NCBI GenBank assembly: GCA_964607445.1
Contig: CAZSKN010000005.1
Location: 38,971-102,970 of the forward strand
Length of the DNA stretch: 64,000 nt
Source of the DNA: CALCKU01 sp964607445
GTDB taxonomy: Bacteria; Pseudomonadota; Alphaproteobacteria; Caulobacterales; Maricaulaceae
Reading direction: 5' to 3'
Positions 25,908 to 36,045 of the stretch are shown piece by piece. Position 1 is the first letter of the stretch. Every line of letters starts with the position of its first letter. The position numbers were made by a program, and so were the translations under genes. The notes under the pieces were generated by a model. It was not told the DNA's origin, searched no databases, and saw only the letters and a program-made list of their open reading frames with translations.

Positions 25908-26987
25908 ATGGATGACATAGTGTTGAAATCAGCGACTTTAGAAAACACGACACTTGAAATGGCCCGTGCCTTAGACCCCGGGTATTATACCCGCCCGGAT
26001 GTTTATAGTTTTGAGATGCAGAATATTATTGCAACGGGGTGGCAGGTTGTGGCGACAGCGCAATTACTTCGGGGGGGCGGAGATGTTATCGCGCGTAATC
26101 TAGGAGATATTCCCATTATCGTGGTTCGCACCATGTCAGGCGAACTCAAGGGATTTTATAATATTTGTCCGCACCGCGCTGGGCCTTTGGCGATGTGTGA
26201 TGCTAAAGGCACAAAGAGATTACGGTGCGGTTATCATGGGTGGGCGTATGACCATGATGGACGTCTAAAATCCGCTCCTGAGATGGACACGGCTCAAGAC
26301 TTTAAGTGGCAAGACATTCGTTTGACGCCGATTGATGTACACGAATGGAAAGGATTTATTTTTGCTCGCGCGGTAAAAGATTCCGATACACGCCCTGGGT
26401 TTGATGAGGTGTTTGAGGGATTGGACACACTTATCGGAGATGACTTTAACGGACTTATCCATCACGGAGCGGAGGTATACGAGGTTGAAGCGAATTGGAA
26501 AATATATGTCGATAACTATCTGGAAGGCTATCATTTACCCTTTGTGCATCCGGGTTTGACGGAGCTTGTTGATTACCAAGACTACAAAACAGAATTATCA
26601 AAATTCTGGTCTGTGCAACGTTCACCCATTGACGATGATAACGGCGCTTATGGGGCGGGCGAGGGGTTATATGTTTTCATTTATCCAAATACCATGCTCA
26701 ATATATTGCCGGGCCGCGTTCAAACTAATCGCGTTGTGCCTACCGGTCTGGACAGATGTCAGGTCGAGTTCGATTTTTACTATACCCCTGACAGTTTGCA
26801 CCGAGCACAGCAGGATTATGCGTTTTCAGAACACGTACAAGAAGAAGATCGTATAATTTGTGAACATGTTCAAAAAGGCTTGAAATCTGGCGTTTATACT
26901 CCGGGACGGTTGTCGCCCAGCCGAGAAGCCGGTGTTTGGCATTGGCAAACGCTTTTAAGAGAGGCTTATACGCGCTCAAAAGTCTGA
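25908..26987 (+). CDS. Rieske non-heme iron oxygenase, large subunit
   Basis: An oxygenase that uses a Rieske cluster and a mononuclear iron to hydroxylate or demethylate a small molecule. Counted from ATG 25908, the [2Fe-2S] ligands are C87-P-H89 and C107-x-x-H110, and the iron site is DNYLEGYHLPFVHP with His209 and His214. The residue bridging the two centres is Glu206 where aromatic dioxygenases have Asp; carnitine monooxygenase CntA also has Glu. A TATAAT at 25831 suggests transcription starts near 25843, which excludes a TTG start at 25836; ATG 25893 is an alternative. No reductase gene adjoins. It precedes a TonB receptor and ABC importer. Confidence 0.88.
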   Translation: MDDIVLKSATLENTTLEMARALDPGYYTRPDVYSFEMQNIIATGWQVVATAQLLRGGGDVIARNLGDIPIIVVRTMSGELKGFYNICPHRAGPLAMCDAKGTKRLRCGYHGWAYDHDGRLKSAPEMDTAQDFKWQDIRLTPIDVHEWKGFIFARAVKDSDTRPGFDEVFEGLDTLIGDDFNGLIHHGAEVYEVEANWKIYVDNYLEGYHLPFVHPGLTELVDYQDYKTELSKFWSVQRSPIDDDNGAYGAGEGLYVFIYPNTMLNILPGRVQTNRVVPTGLDRCQVEFDFYYTPDSLHRAQQDYAFSEHVQEEDRIICEHVQKGLKSGVYTPGRLSPSREAGVWHWQTLLREAYTRSKV

Positions 26988-27255
26988 CAATATAATAAAG
27001 GCTTATGCGCGATGACATAAGTAAAGCATATATGTCACACTTATCCGAAAACCCGCAAAATGCAGAATAGATTTATTGACTTTCAATTCTAGACATAAAT
27101 AAAGGCATCCTAAATCGTCTCGAATTTGATTAATGGGTATTATTTATCGCTGTTCTTTATACTGTAATTGGATGGGCAGCCATCTTGAAATCCGAATTTA
27201 ACACAATATCTAGAGACCAAAGGAAAAATCTCCCACATAATACGAAGGTTAAAAC

Positions 27256-29622
27256 ATGTCTTATAAGTCGGCGCTTGCTAAGTCGGACGTAAGTAAAATT
27301 GCGTGTAAAACAAGTGTATCACTGGCTGCGCTTTTAATCGCCAGCGACGCGGCCTTTGCGCAAAGTTCTACTGAGTCTTTTTTGCGTGATGAAATCATTG
27401 TAACGGCGCAAAAGCGCGAACAAAATCTACAAGATGTGCCGATTGCCATTACGGTTTTCTCAGGTGATGAATTAGATGTAAGAGGCATTGTTGATATTCA
27501 AAGTCTAAGCCAACGTACGCCCGGGTTTACCGCGGGCGCCAAAGATGCCAGCGCGTCACAATTTTCGATACGCGGTATAGGTTCGGTCGATGACGGGGCT
27601 GCAGCTGATAACTCGGTTATTGTTTACATTGATGATGTGCCCATTGGTCGGGCGTCAGGCCAAGACCTTGATCTGTTTGATCTTGAACGTGTAGAAGTTT
27701 TACGGGGGCCGCAAGGTACACTCTTTGGGCGTAATGCTGTTGGCGGCGCGGTCAGTCTTGTAACGAAAAAACCTACAGAAGAATTGGAAATAAAGGCGGA
27801 AACCCGGATAGGTAACTTCAATCGCCAAGACTTTCGCGGACTTATTAGTGGCCCCATAGCTGATAATGTTTTTGGAAAAATTTCGTTTTCTAGCCGTAAT
27901 CGGGACGGAATTCTTGATTCTACAATTGATGAGGTTCCGGGCATTGAGGCCTTTTTCACAGATGTAAGTTCGGCCTTTCTAGAAGATATTGACGCGCTTG
28001 ATATTGATACAACGACGCTGCGCGGTGGTTTGCGTTTGGTTTCAAATGACAATCTGGAAGTCAATCTCAGCGCGTCTTATTCGACTTTAGATCAAAGTGG
28101 TCCACAGCGGGTTTTTATTGGCGAAGGTCAAGAATTTGGCGTGCGGGGTGACGCTCTTTTGCCCGGGCGGCGAGACGATTTCCATCAGGAATTTTTTGAA
28201 AATCCGGGCTTTGCTAAAATTGATAGCTGGAACGGTGCTGTGCGCGCCGATTACACTCTGGACAATGATGTTACCTTGACGTCGATTACCTCCATTCGTA
28301 AAATTGATGCCGCTATCAATGATCAGATATCGTCTGAAATTCAAAGCCGTGCTTTACTTAGCCTCCCTTCAACGCAGGTGGATTCGGCGCTAATCGCTCC
28401 TACTAGTAATGATCACACTGAAGATGTTGAAACTTTCACCCAGGAACTGAGACTCACATCTGGGGGGGATAAAAAACTCGATTGGGTTGTGGGGGCCTTT
28501 TATCTTAATGAAGATGTACGCCGGAATGAAACGGTTAATCTTGGCGTATTGGCGCGTGACGATGCGACGGGTGATGTGAATGTGGTGATTTCGCCTGCCG
28601 AAAGTGGTGACGATCAGGATGTCACCGTGAATAGTTATGCTGTTTTTGGACAAGCCAGCTACGAAATCATGGACGGTGTCGAGATTACGGCGGGTCTGCG
28701 TTATACCTCGGATGAAAAAGACATTACTCGCTTGGGTACAGCTGATGGTGTGGTTGTGGCGGCACCGTTTTTTGTTGAAAATAGTGCGACCTTTGATGAG
28801 TTCACGCCTAAACTCTCTCTCTCTTATGAACCTCATGAAGATTTATTGTTATATGCCTCTTATTCTCGCGGGTTTAAATCAGGAGGGTTTCAAGGTCGGG
28901 GTACGTCTGCTGCATCTGTTCGCGAACCTTTTGATCCTGAAATTGCGGATTCATATGAGGCCGGTCTTAAAGCCACATTATTAGATGGCAGATTACAAAT
29001 TAATCCAACAGTTTTTCATACAGATTTTAGGGATTTACAAACCGTCGAATTGCTACGTCCCGCCGGTTCGCCACCCAATACAACGGCATCTTTAGTAACG
29101 CAGAATGCTGCGAATGCCGAAATTAACGGGGTTGAAGTCGAATATATATTTAACCCGATTACAGGCTTGGAACTTGCCGGATCGCTTGCCTATCTGGATG
29201 CGGAGTTTGTCGAGTTTTTCGCGCCCCAAGGGTTTGAAACCGAAGACGGAGGTCCTTTACTAGATCGAAGTGGGAACCGGTTATTACAGACGCCGGAATG
29301 GGCGATCACGCAAATTGCGAGTTACGAGTGGGATGTGCCTGCTCTCAACGGCGCTTTGCGCGCGCAAGGTGAATATATCTATCAAGATGAAGTCTTTGGA
29401 GACGTACAAAATGATCCCGATGTGGCGCGCCCTGCCTATGATCTGGTCAACCTGAGCCTGACATATATTCGGGACGGCGATCACCGTAGCGAACTCAGCC
29501 TTTGGATGGATAATGCATTTAATGAAGATTATCTGGTTAATAGTTTTAGCCAAGATGGGGGTGGGCGTGCTTTGCCGGGCGCGCCGCGTACTTATGGCGC
29601 GACCTTGCGTTGGGCTTACTAA
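27256..29622 (+). CDS. TonB-dependent outer-membrane receptor
   Basis: 788 residues. It has a signal peptide (about 1-36, cleaved after AFA), a TonB box/plug start DEIIVTAQKREQNLQDVP, plug motifs SIRGIG and VEVLRGPQGTLFGRNAVGGAV, and a 22-strand barrel ending in LRWAY with a terminal aromatic residue. This type, common in Caulobacterales and Sphingomonadales, imports diverse organic molecules. GAAGG precedes the ATG. It is followed by a periplasmic binding protein and ABC genes, so the imported ligand is likely handed to that ABC system. The ligand is unknown. Confidence 0.93.
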   Translation: MSYKSALAKSDVSKIACKTSVSLAALLIASDAAFAQSSTESFLRDEIIVTAQKREQNLQDVPIAITVFSGDELDVRGIVDIQSLSQRTPGFTAGAKDASASQFSIRGIGSVDDGAAADNSVIVYIDDVPIGRASGQDLDLFDLERVEVLRGPQGTLFGRNAVGGAVSLVTKKPTEELEIKAETRIGNFNRQDFRGLISGPIADNVFGKISFSSRNRDGILDSTIDEVPGIEAFFTDVSSAFLEDIDALDIDTTTLRGGLRLVSNDNLEVNLSASYSTLDQSGPQRVFIGEGQEFGVRGDALLPGRRDDFHQEFFENPGFAKIDSWNGAVRADYTLDNDVTLTSITSIRKIDAAINDQISSEIQSRALLSLPSTQVDSALIAPTSNDHTEDVETFTQELRLTSGGDKKLDWVVGAFYLNEDVRRNETVNLGVLARDDATGDVNVVISPAESGDDQDVTVNSYAVFGQASYEIMDGVEITAGLRYTSDEKDITRLGTADGVVVAAPFFVENSATFDEFTPKLSLSYEPHEDLLLYASYSRGFKSGGFQGRGTSAASVREPFDPEIADSYEAGLKATLLDGRLQINPTVFHTDFRDLQTVELLRPAGSPPNTTASLVTQNAANAEINGVEVEYIFNPITGLELAGSLAYLDAEFVEFFAPQGFETEDGGPLLDRSGNRLLQTPEWAITQIASYEWDVPALNGALRAQGEYIYQDEVFGDVQNDPDVARPAYDLVNLSLTYIRDGDHRSELSLWMDNAFNEDYLVNSFSQDGGGRALPGAPRTYGATLRWAY

Positions 29623-29702
29623 GTCACCAATGTTAGAACCAATCTCTCGATAAGGATTAAAGTTAAACTTGTTGAATTTGCGTAATCGCGTAAACAGTAT
29701 GT

Positions 29703-31268
29703 GTGAGATATTACTTTAATAACATAGCCTTGTGGCCCTGTTTTTTGGGTCCGCTTCTATTGGGCTTGCTTCTATTGGGGGCGTGCTCAAACTCGGGGGG
29801 GCGGGTCCCGATATCAGGCAATATATCTAAAAATGGTGTCACTCTGGGTATCGGCCTTGAACCCCCCGGTTTAGACCCTACACGCGGCGCAGCAGCAGCT
29901 ACTGACGAAATTGTCTATACTAATGTTTTCGAAGGGCTAACGCGTATAGATTCAGAGGGTAAGGTACAACCGGCTCTGGCAAAATCGTGGGTTATTTCTG
30001 AAGATGCTCTCACTTATGAATTTCAGCTCCAGCAGAATATACGCTTTCATGATGGCTCGGATTTTGATGCCTATGACGTAAAGTTTTCTCTCGATAGAGC
30101 CCGCGCTGACGGTTCTGTAAATGCTCAAATAGGCCTGTTTTCAATGATAGAGCAGGTCGATATAATCGACCAGTATAAGATAAAAATTTCATTATCTCGC
30201 CGGACAGAGAACTTTCTGTTTAATCTCGCTTGGGGGGATGCTGTAATTGTCGCCCCGGAAAGCGCAGATCGTAATCATAGCCACCCGATAGGGACGGGGG
30301 CTTTTTTATTTTCACGCTGGCAAAAAGGACAATCTATCAGGCTTGAACGCAATCCGGATTACTGGGGTAAACCCAGCGCTTTGGATTGGGTTGTGTTTAC
30401 GATTATTCCTGACAGCGCGGCGGCTTATGCGGCCCTAATTTCAGGAGATGTTAACGGATTTCCGAATTTTCCGGCCCCGGAACTCTTGCCCCAAATCGCG
30501 AAAAATCCTCGCTTCAATATTGTATCTGGCGTGACTGAAGGTGAAACTGTCTTGGGCCTGAATAATAAAAGACCACCTTTTGATAATATCGAAGCTCGCA
30601 AGGCAGTCGTTCAGGCAATTGACCGGGGCGCGATTATTGAAGGGGCTATGTTTGGACAGGGTCAAGAAATCGGGAGCTTTTTTTCTCCACTGCATCCAGC
30701 CTATATAGATCTTACGCAGATAACGCCGTATAATCTGGATCAAGCACGTCAACGTTTGAAAGAGGCCGGATATGAAGCCGGGTTTGAGGTGCGTTTAAAA
30801 CTGCCGCCCCCGCAATATGCCCGCCGCTCAGGAGAGGTTATCGCGGCGCAATTAGCCGAAATCGGTATCACGGCAAAAATACAATATATGGAATGGGCGC
30901 AGTGGTTAGATCAGGTATTGGGCCAGCATGATTTTGACATGACGATCGTCTCCCACACAGAGCCTCGCGACCTATCGTTTTTCGCGCGCACTGATAATTA
31001 TTTCGGATATGATAACCCTGATTTCACGGCCCTTATGGCAGCGGCAGAGGGTGCGAAAACGACAGCGGAAAGTCATGAAGTGTTGCGTGACGCTCAACGT
31101 CTTTTAACCGAGGATGCAGCCAGTGCATTTTTATTTCAACTGCCTCTTATCGGTGTTTGGGATAAGAGAATCCACGGATATTGGAAAAATTCACCTATAC
31201 AAGCCAATGATATGACGGGCGTATATCGTTCTGATAGGGTTGCGGACACCGATGAGAGGCCTCAATGA
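29703..31268 (+). CDS. ABC importer substrate-binding lipoprotein, family 5
   Basis: 521 residues. A lipoprotein signal ends in LLLGAC, the lipobox. The rest is the extracellular solute-binding family 5 fold used for oligopeptides, nickel and other polar solutes: GLEPPGLDPTRG, VYTNVFEGL, WVISEDALTYEFQLQ, FHDGSDFDAYDVKFSLDRA, RNPDYWG and KAVVQAIDR. The start is GTG at 29703. It is 80 bp after the receptor gene and overlaps the first permease by four bases. Confidence 0.92.
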   Translation: MRYYFNNIALWPCFLGPLLLGLLLLGACSNSGGRVPISGNISKNGVTLGIGLEPPGLDPTRGAAAATDEIVYTNVFEGLTRIDSEGKVQPALAKSWVISEDALTYEFQLQQNIRFHDGSDFDAYDVKFSLDRARADGSVNAQIGLFSMIEQVDIIDQYKIKISLSRRTENFLFNLAWGDAVIVAPESADRNHSHPIGTGAFLFSRWQKGQSIRLERNPDYWGKPSALDWVVFTIIPDSAAAYAALISGDVNGFPNFPAPELLPQIAKNPRFNIVSGVTEGETVLGLNNKRPPFDNIEARKAVVQAIDRGAIIEGAMFGQGQEIGSFFSPLHPAYIDLTQITPYNLDQARQRLKEAGYEAGFEVRLKLPPPQYARRSGEVIAAQLAEIGITAKIQYMEWAQWLDQVLGQHDFDMTIVSHTEPRDLSFFARTDNYFGYDNPDFTALMAAAEGAKTTAESHEVLRDAQRLLTEDAASAFLFQLPLIGVWDKRIHGYWKNSPIQANDMTGVYRSDRVADTDERPQ

Positions 31269-32218
31269 CCGCCCACTTTGTTCTTCGTCGATTGGGGGCT
31301 TTGTGTCTGACCTTATGGGCGGCCAGTGTGATTGTGTTTTTAATGCTGGAAATCGCGCCCGGTGATGTTGCTGTATTTATGATGGGGTTGGAAGCCGACC
31401 CCGAGGCCATTGAAGCTTTGCGTCAAGAGTTAGGCTTAGGCGGGTCAGCAATTTCGCGTTATGTGTCTTGGCTGGCGAAAATGCTATGTGGTGATTTCGG
31501 TATAAGTTACACATACCGTGTACCGGTGATCGAATTAATCTTAGACCGTGCGCAAGTGTCTCTGCCTTTGGCTATATTTTCGTTTTTAATTTCAACGATC
31601 ATCGCGATTCCGCTTGCCGCCTTCTTGGTAATGCACCGGGGGAGACCGTCTGAAATAGGGATGTTGGGCTTAACTCAAATCGGCGTGGCTATTCCCAATT
31701 TTTGGTTGGCGATATTATTGCTGTCGATATTTGCTACACACTTTACCCTTTTTCCAGCAGGTGGATTTCCGGGATGGTCAGCCGGGTTATGGCCGGCGCT
31801 TCAGGCACTTGTGCTGCCTACATTTGCGCTAGCGCTGCCACAAGCTGCAATTTTAACGCGGGTTCTGCGCACCTCTCTTTTGGATATGCAAACTCAAAAT
31901 TTTGTACGCACGGCGCGGGCCAAAGGGTTAAGTCACAATCAGACGCTCTGGAGACATGTTATGCAAAATGCTATTGTCCCGATTCTACCTATAATGGCGT
32001 TGCAATTTGCGTTTCTGGTCGCGGGAAGTATAATTGTAGAAACGGTTTTTTACCTTCCGGGGCTGGGGCGGTTGGTTTTTCAAGCGATTACGCAACGCGA
32101 TTTAATTGTGGTTAAAGGTGTCATCATAATATTGGTGGGGATTGTTGTCATCACAATGTTTGTCATGGATATCATTGCTGTTTGGCTCGATCCGCGACTG
32201 GCGTCCCGGAGACGATGA
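31265..32218 (+). CDS. ABC importer permease, DppB/OppB type
   Basis: 317 residues with six membrane segments. The N-terminus RRLGALCLTLWAASVIVFLM and the C-terminal loop EAA-like RTARAKGLSHNQTLWRHVMQNA (which docks to the ATPase) are typical of the first permease of dipeptide/oligopeptide/nickel importers. It overlaps its neighbours on both sides by four bases. Confidence 0.93.
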   Translation: MTAHFVLRRLGALCLTLWAASVIVFLMLEIAPGDVAVFMMGLEADPEAIEALRQELGLGGSAISRYVSWLAKMLCGDFGISYTYRVPVIELILDRAQVSLPLAIFSFLISTIIAIPLAAFLVMHRGRPSEIGMLGLTQIGVAIPNFWLAILLLSIFATHFTLFPAGGFPGWSAGLWPALQALVLPTFALALPQAAILTRVLRTSLLDMQTQNFVRTARAKGLSHNQTLWRHVMQNAIVPILPIMALQFAFLVAGSIIVETVFYLPGLGRLVFQAITQRDLIVVKGVIIILVGIVVITMFVMDIIAVWLDPRLASRRR

Positions 32219-33069
32219 TGTCTCGCGCCTTACCCCTTTCTTTCAAGCTTGGCAGCGTTCTAACAACGGCCCTAATAGTTATGGCCTGTGTGTCGTTTTT
32301 TTATACGCCATTTGATCCCGCACATATTGATATTGGCAATCGTTTTACCCCGCCCTCCTATCTCCACTTTTTTGGAACTGATCATTTAGGGCGTGATATT
32401 TTCTCAATGATAATGGTGGGGGCGCGAACCTCTGTTGCGGTTGCAATTATTGCCGTGGGAATTGGCATGGCGATTGGCGTGCCGCTAGGCTTGCTGGCAG
32501 CGGGACAAGGCGGCGTGACGGAAGGCGTGGTGATGCGCGGGAATGATATCGTCTTTGCCTTTCCTGCTATTATAATGGCGATACTGATAACGGCCGTTAT
32601 CGGGCCAGGCGCTATTAATGCGATTATCGCCGTGGGTATTTTTAATATTCCCGTTTTCGCGCAACTAACGCGTGGTGCTGCGCGCGTGTACTGGCATAAG
32701 GAGTTTATCTTATCTGCGCGGGTCGTCGGGAAAAGCACGGCCCGTATTTCTTGGGAACATATTTTGCCTAATATTCTCAATCTTATCGTTGTGCAGGCGA
32801 CAATACAATTTGGACTGGCGATCGCTGCCGAAGCGGCATTGTCCTATATCGGCCTCGGCGCGCAACCACCGACGCCCAGCTGGGGGCGTATGCTCAATGA
32901 GGCTCAAACCATGTTTGGGTGGGCGCCTTGGATTTCTATCTTTCCGGGCGTCGCGATTATCCTCGCGGTTTTGGGTTTAACCTTGTTAGGAGATGGAATA
33001 AGAGATTGGCTTGATCCACGGTCATTGCCGACTTCGTCAAACTTAGCCTCGAAAACGGGATCGTTATAA
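32215..33069 (+). CDS. ABC importer permease, DppC/OppC type
   Basis: About 284 residues from ATG 32215, which overlaps the upstream stop (ATGA); ATG 32218 is equally possible. HFFGTDHLGRDIFSMIMVGART is the typical start of the second permease, and the docking loop reads SARVVGKSTARISWEHILPN. AEAALSYIGLGAQPPTPSWG is also characteristic. It pairs with the preceding permease. Confidence 0.93.
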   Translation: MMSRALPLSFKLGSVLTTALIVMACVSFFYTPFDPAHIDIGNRFTPPSYLHFFGTDHLGRDIFSMIMVGARTSVAVAIIAVGIGMAIGVPLGLLAAGQGGVTEGVVMRGNDIVFAFPAIIMAILITAVIGPGAINAIIAVGIFNIPVFAQLTRGAARVYWHKEFILSARVVGKSTARISWEHILPNILNLIVVQATIQFGLAIAAEAALSYIGLGAQPPTPSWGRMLNEAQTMFGWAPWISIFPGVAIILAVLGLTLLGDGIRDWLDPRSLPTSSNLASKTGSL

Positions 33070-34667
33070 TGACGCTCTTATCCGTTAAAAACCTGACGGT
33101 TTCAGTCGACGAAAACGTTATTTTGAAACAGCTAGCGTTTGAAGTCTCAGCGGGTGAAATCTTGGGTATTGTAGGTGAGTCTGGGTCTGGAAAAACCATG
33201 ACACTAATGGCTATTGCGGATCTTTTACCCGGACATGCACATCATTCTGGCGAGGTTTTGCTCGATGGCAGGCTTATTACTGACCTTGATGATGCAGAGA
33301 TGAGACGTATTCGTGGGCGAGATATTGGCATCGTGTTTCAAGACCCTATGACCGCTCTCAACCCTGTACAATCCATTGGAGACCAAGTCGGTGAAGTTGC
33401 GCGTGTGCACTTAGATCTTACGCGGCGTAAGGCGCGTCTTATGGCTATGCAGGTTTTGGCGCGTGTAGGATTGCCCGAGGCAACTGTGCCGTATAGGCGT
33501 TACCCGCATCAACTTTCCGGCGGGCAAAGACAAAGGGTTGTTATAGCTATGGCCATTATACTGAAACCCAAAATCATACTCGCCGATGAACCGACAACAG
33601 CCTTAGATGTGACAACACAAGCCAGCATTCTGGAGTTGTTAAAGTCACTTGTTCAAGAGGCGGGATGCGGATTGGTTTTAGTCACGCATGACCTTACGGT
33701 CGTATCCCAAATGGCTGACCGTGTTTTGATTATGAAAGACGGAGACATTGTTGAGCGCTGCGAAACTGGTCTCGCGTTAGGTGCGCTGAAACACCCCTAT
33801 TCCAAGGCTCTTATGGCTGCGACGACCTATAGACCTAAATCTGCAGTGCCAGCAGTAGAGCGAGCGGTTTTAACGGTAGAAAATCTTATCTGTGATTATC
33901 GCAATAAAGATTATTTGTTTATGGGGCGACAGGTTTTACGGGCCGTAAACGGTGTGAGTTTTGACTTGCAATCCGGGGAGACCTTGGCGCTTATCGGTGA
34001 GTCCGGGTGCGGGAAATCTACTCTGAGCCGGGCTATATTAGGTCTGCAACCCATTACAAGCGGCACGGTCAAACTAAATGGGCAGGTTTTCGTGGGTAGG
34101 TCTGTATCGCACACAAAAAAGAACATGCGTCAGCTTCGACGACAGTTGCAAATTGTTTTTCAAGATCCTTTCGGGAGTTTTAATCCCCGGCATAAAGTTA
34201 AGCACATTATAGCCGAAGCCTTCTACCTCTTGGACACGGATTATTCAGATGTAGAGCGAAAAGCGCGGGTCGAGGATTTGTTGAAATCTGTGCAGTTACC
34301 AATTCGTTTTGCAGAAAAATACCCGCATCAGCTGTCGGGTGGAGAATGTCAGAGGGTCACACTTGCACGGGCGCTGGCGAGCGCACCGGATGTGATTGTT
34401 CTGGATGAAGCCGTATCTGCGCTGGATGTTTCTGTACGTGTTCAAATATTGGATTTACTCGCCGAGTTGAGCGATAAGATGAATATTGCCTATATATTCG
34501 TATCCCATGATTTATCTTTAGTTGAAGGCTTTGCCGATCGTGTCTTGGTCATGCAATCGGGTAGAATTGTGGAAACAGGTCGGGTTGATGATATTTTTAA
34601 ACGTCCAAAACAGGCGTATACGAAAAGCTTGTTGGCGGCCTTGCCTGAAATGTTAGCACCGGAGTAA
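33069..34667 (+). CDS. ABC importer ATPase with two fused nucleotide-binding domains
   Basis: 532 residues joining the DppD- and DppF-type ATPases, as in YejF. The first domain has GESGSGKT, LSGGQRQR and ADEPTTALD; the second has GESGCGKS, LSGGECQR and LDEAVSALD. In the second domain Ala replaces Pro of the usual DEP, and E-C replaces Q-R in the signature. Both Walker motifs look functional. ATG overlaps the permease stop. It ends the importer operon and converges on accC. Confidence 0.93.
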   Translation: MTLLSVKNLTVSVDENVILKQLAFEVSAGEILGIVGESGSGKTMTLMAIADLLPGHAHHSGEVLLDGRLITDLDDAEMRRIRGRDIGIVFQDPMTALNPVQSIGDQVGEVARVHLDLTRRKARLMAMQVLARVGLPEATVPYRRYPHQLSGGQRQRVVIAMAIILKPKIILADEPTTALDVTTQASILELLKSLVQEAGCGLVLVTHDLTVVSQMADRVLIMKDGDIVERCETGLALGALKHPYSKALMAATTYRPKSAVPAVERAVLTVENLICDYRNKDYLFMGRQVLRAVNGVSFDLQSGETLALIGESGCGKSTLSRAILGLQPITSGTVKLNGQVFVGRSVSHTKKNMRQLRRQLQIVFQDPFGSFNPRHKVKHIIAEAFYLLDTDYSDVERKARVEDLLKSVQLPIRFAEKYPHQLSGGECQRVTLARALASAPDVIVLDEAVSALDVSVRVQILDLLAELSDKMNIAYIFVSHDLSLVEGFADRVLVMQSGRIVETGRVDDIFKRPKQAYTKSLLAALPEMLAPE

Positions 34668-34679
34668 AAATAGATAGGC

Positions 34680-36035
34680 CTAACGACCTGTTTTAGTCTG
34701 TTTTTCTAACCATGCTTCGAGCCAATGAATATTGTAATCCCCATGAAGAAAATCTTCGTCATGTAATAGGTCTTCAAAAAGCGGTATTGTGGTATCAATA
34801 CCTGTAATGACCATTTCACCCAGCGCGCGCCGTAAGCGTAATATAGCCCCTTCTCGGGTTTGACCATAAACGATTAATTTCCCGATCAAGCTATCATAAT
34901 GTGGGGGAATGGAATATCCGGCATAAAGCGCGCTATCTAGGCGCGTATTCATTCCGCCTGGCGCATGAAAATCGATGACCTTACCCGGTGACGGTGTGAA
35001 TGTACGAGGATGTTCAGCATTAATCCGGCACTCAATAGCGTGCCCACGAAAGTTTATGTCCTTTTGTGTAAAAGACAATTTATTACCATTGGCGATACGA
35101 ATTTGCTCACGCACTAGATCTATGCCTGTAATTTCTTCGGTAACAGGGTGTTCGACTTGCAAGCGTGTATTCATTTCGATAAAGAAAAATTCGCCGTTTT
35201 CATATAAAAATTCGATTGTACCGGCCCCGCGATACCCGATTTTTTTTATGGCCTTAGCCACGATTTTACCAATTTTATCTCGGCCTTTCGCATCTAATGC
35301 GGGTGAGGGCGCTTCTTCCAAAACTTTTTGATTGCGCCGTTGTAAGGAACAATCGCGTTCACCCAGATGTACGACATTGCCATGGGTATCCGCAATGATC
35401 TGGATTTCAATATGGCGCGGCCCGGTTAGGTAACGTTCCAAATAGACAGCCCCGTCGCCAAAGGCAGCAATAGCTTCTTGGCGCGCCGACATGAGCGCTT
35501 CGTCAAGTTTCTCCGGCGTTTCGGCTAAACGCATGCCACGTCCACCTCCACCTGCTGCGGCTTTTACGAGTAACGGAAAGCCGATTTTTTTAGCGATTTT
35601 GCGGGCATCTTCAATATCTTCAACACCGCCATCTGATCCTGGTACAACAGGAATACCCGCCTCTGCGACTGTTTGTTTGGCCGTGATTTTATCACCCATG
35701 ATTTTGATGTGTTGCGCGGTTGGTCCTATAAAGGCCATATCATGAGCTTCGACGATTTCAGCGAAACGCGCGTTTTCTGATAAAAAACCATAGCCAGGGT
35801 GCACGGCGTCTACATCTGTGATCTCGCAAGCCGAAATAATGGCCGGTATATTGAGATAGCTATGGGTTGCTGAAGCCGGCCCAATACAGACAGATTCGTC
35901 AGCCAATCGGACATGCATCGCCGAGGCGTCGGCTTCTGAATGTATAGCCACAGTTGAAATGCCCATTTCTTTACAAGCGCGGTGAATCCGTAGAGCGATT
36001 TCGCCCCGATTTGCGATAAGAATTTTTTTAAACAT
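34680..36035 (-). CDS. accC: acetyl-CoA carboxylase, biotin carboxylase subunit
   Basis: It carboxylates the biotin on AccB with ATP and bicarbonate, the first half of malonyl-CoA synthesis. 451 residues, standard length. It has the ATP-grasp fold: IANRGEIALRIHRACKEMG, HPGYGFLSENARFAE, AAGGGGRGMR, ERYLTGPRHIEIQI, ERDCSLQRRNQK and EMNTRLQVEHPVTEE. It lies 10 bp after accB in the usual accBC order. Confidence 0.97.
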   Translation of the reverse strand: MFKKILIANRGEIALRIHRACKEMGISTVAIHSEADASAMHVRLADESVCIGPASATHSYLNIPAIISACEITDVDAVHPGYGFLSENARFAEIVEAHDMAFIGPTAQHIKIMGDKITAKQTVAEAGIPVVPGSDGGVEDIEDARKIAKKIGFPLLVKAAAGGGGRGMRLAETPEKLDEALMSARQEAIAAFGDGAVYLERYLTGPRHIEIQIIADTHGNVVHLGERDCSLQRRNQKVLEEAPSPALDAKGRDKIGKIVAKAIKKIGYRGAGTIEFLYENGEFFFIEMNTRLQVEHPVTEEITGIDLVREQIRIANGNKLSFTQKDINFRGHAIECRINAEHPRTFTPSPGKVIDFHAPGGMNTRLDSALYAGYSIPPHYDSLIGKLIVYGQTREGAILRLRRALGEMVITGIDTTIPLFEDLLHDEDFLHGDYNIHWLEAWLEKQTKTGR

Positions 36036-36045
36036 TAGCAGTCAC

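Noticed and set aside
26988..27255. possible cobalamin riboswitch or Fur box before the TonB receptor
   Set aside because: No B12-box-like element and no 19-bp Fur-type palindrome seen in the 268 bp.
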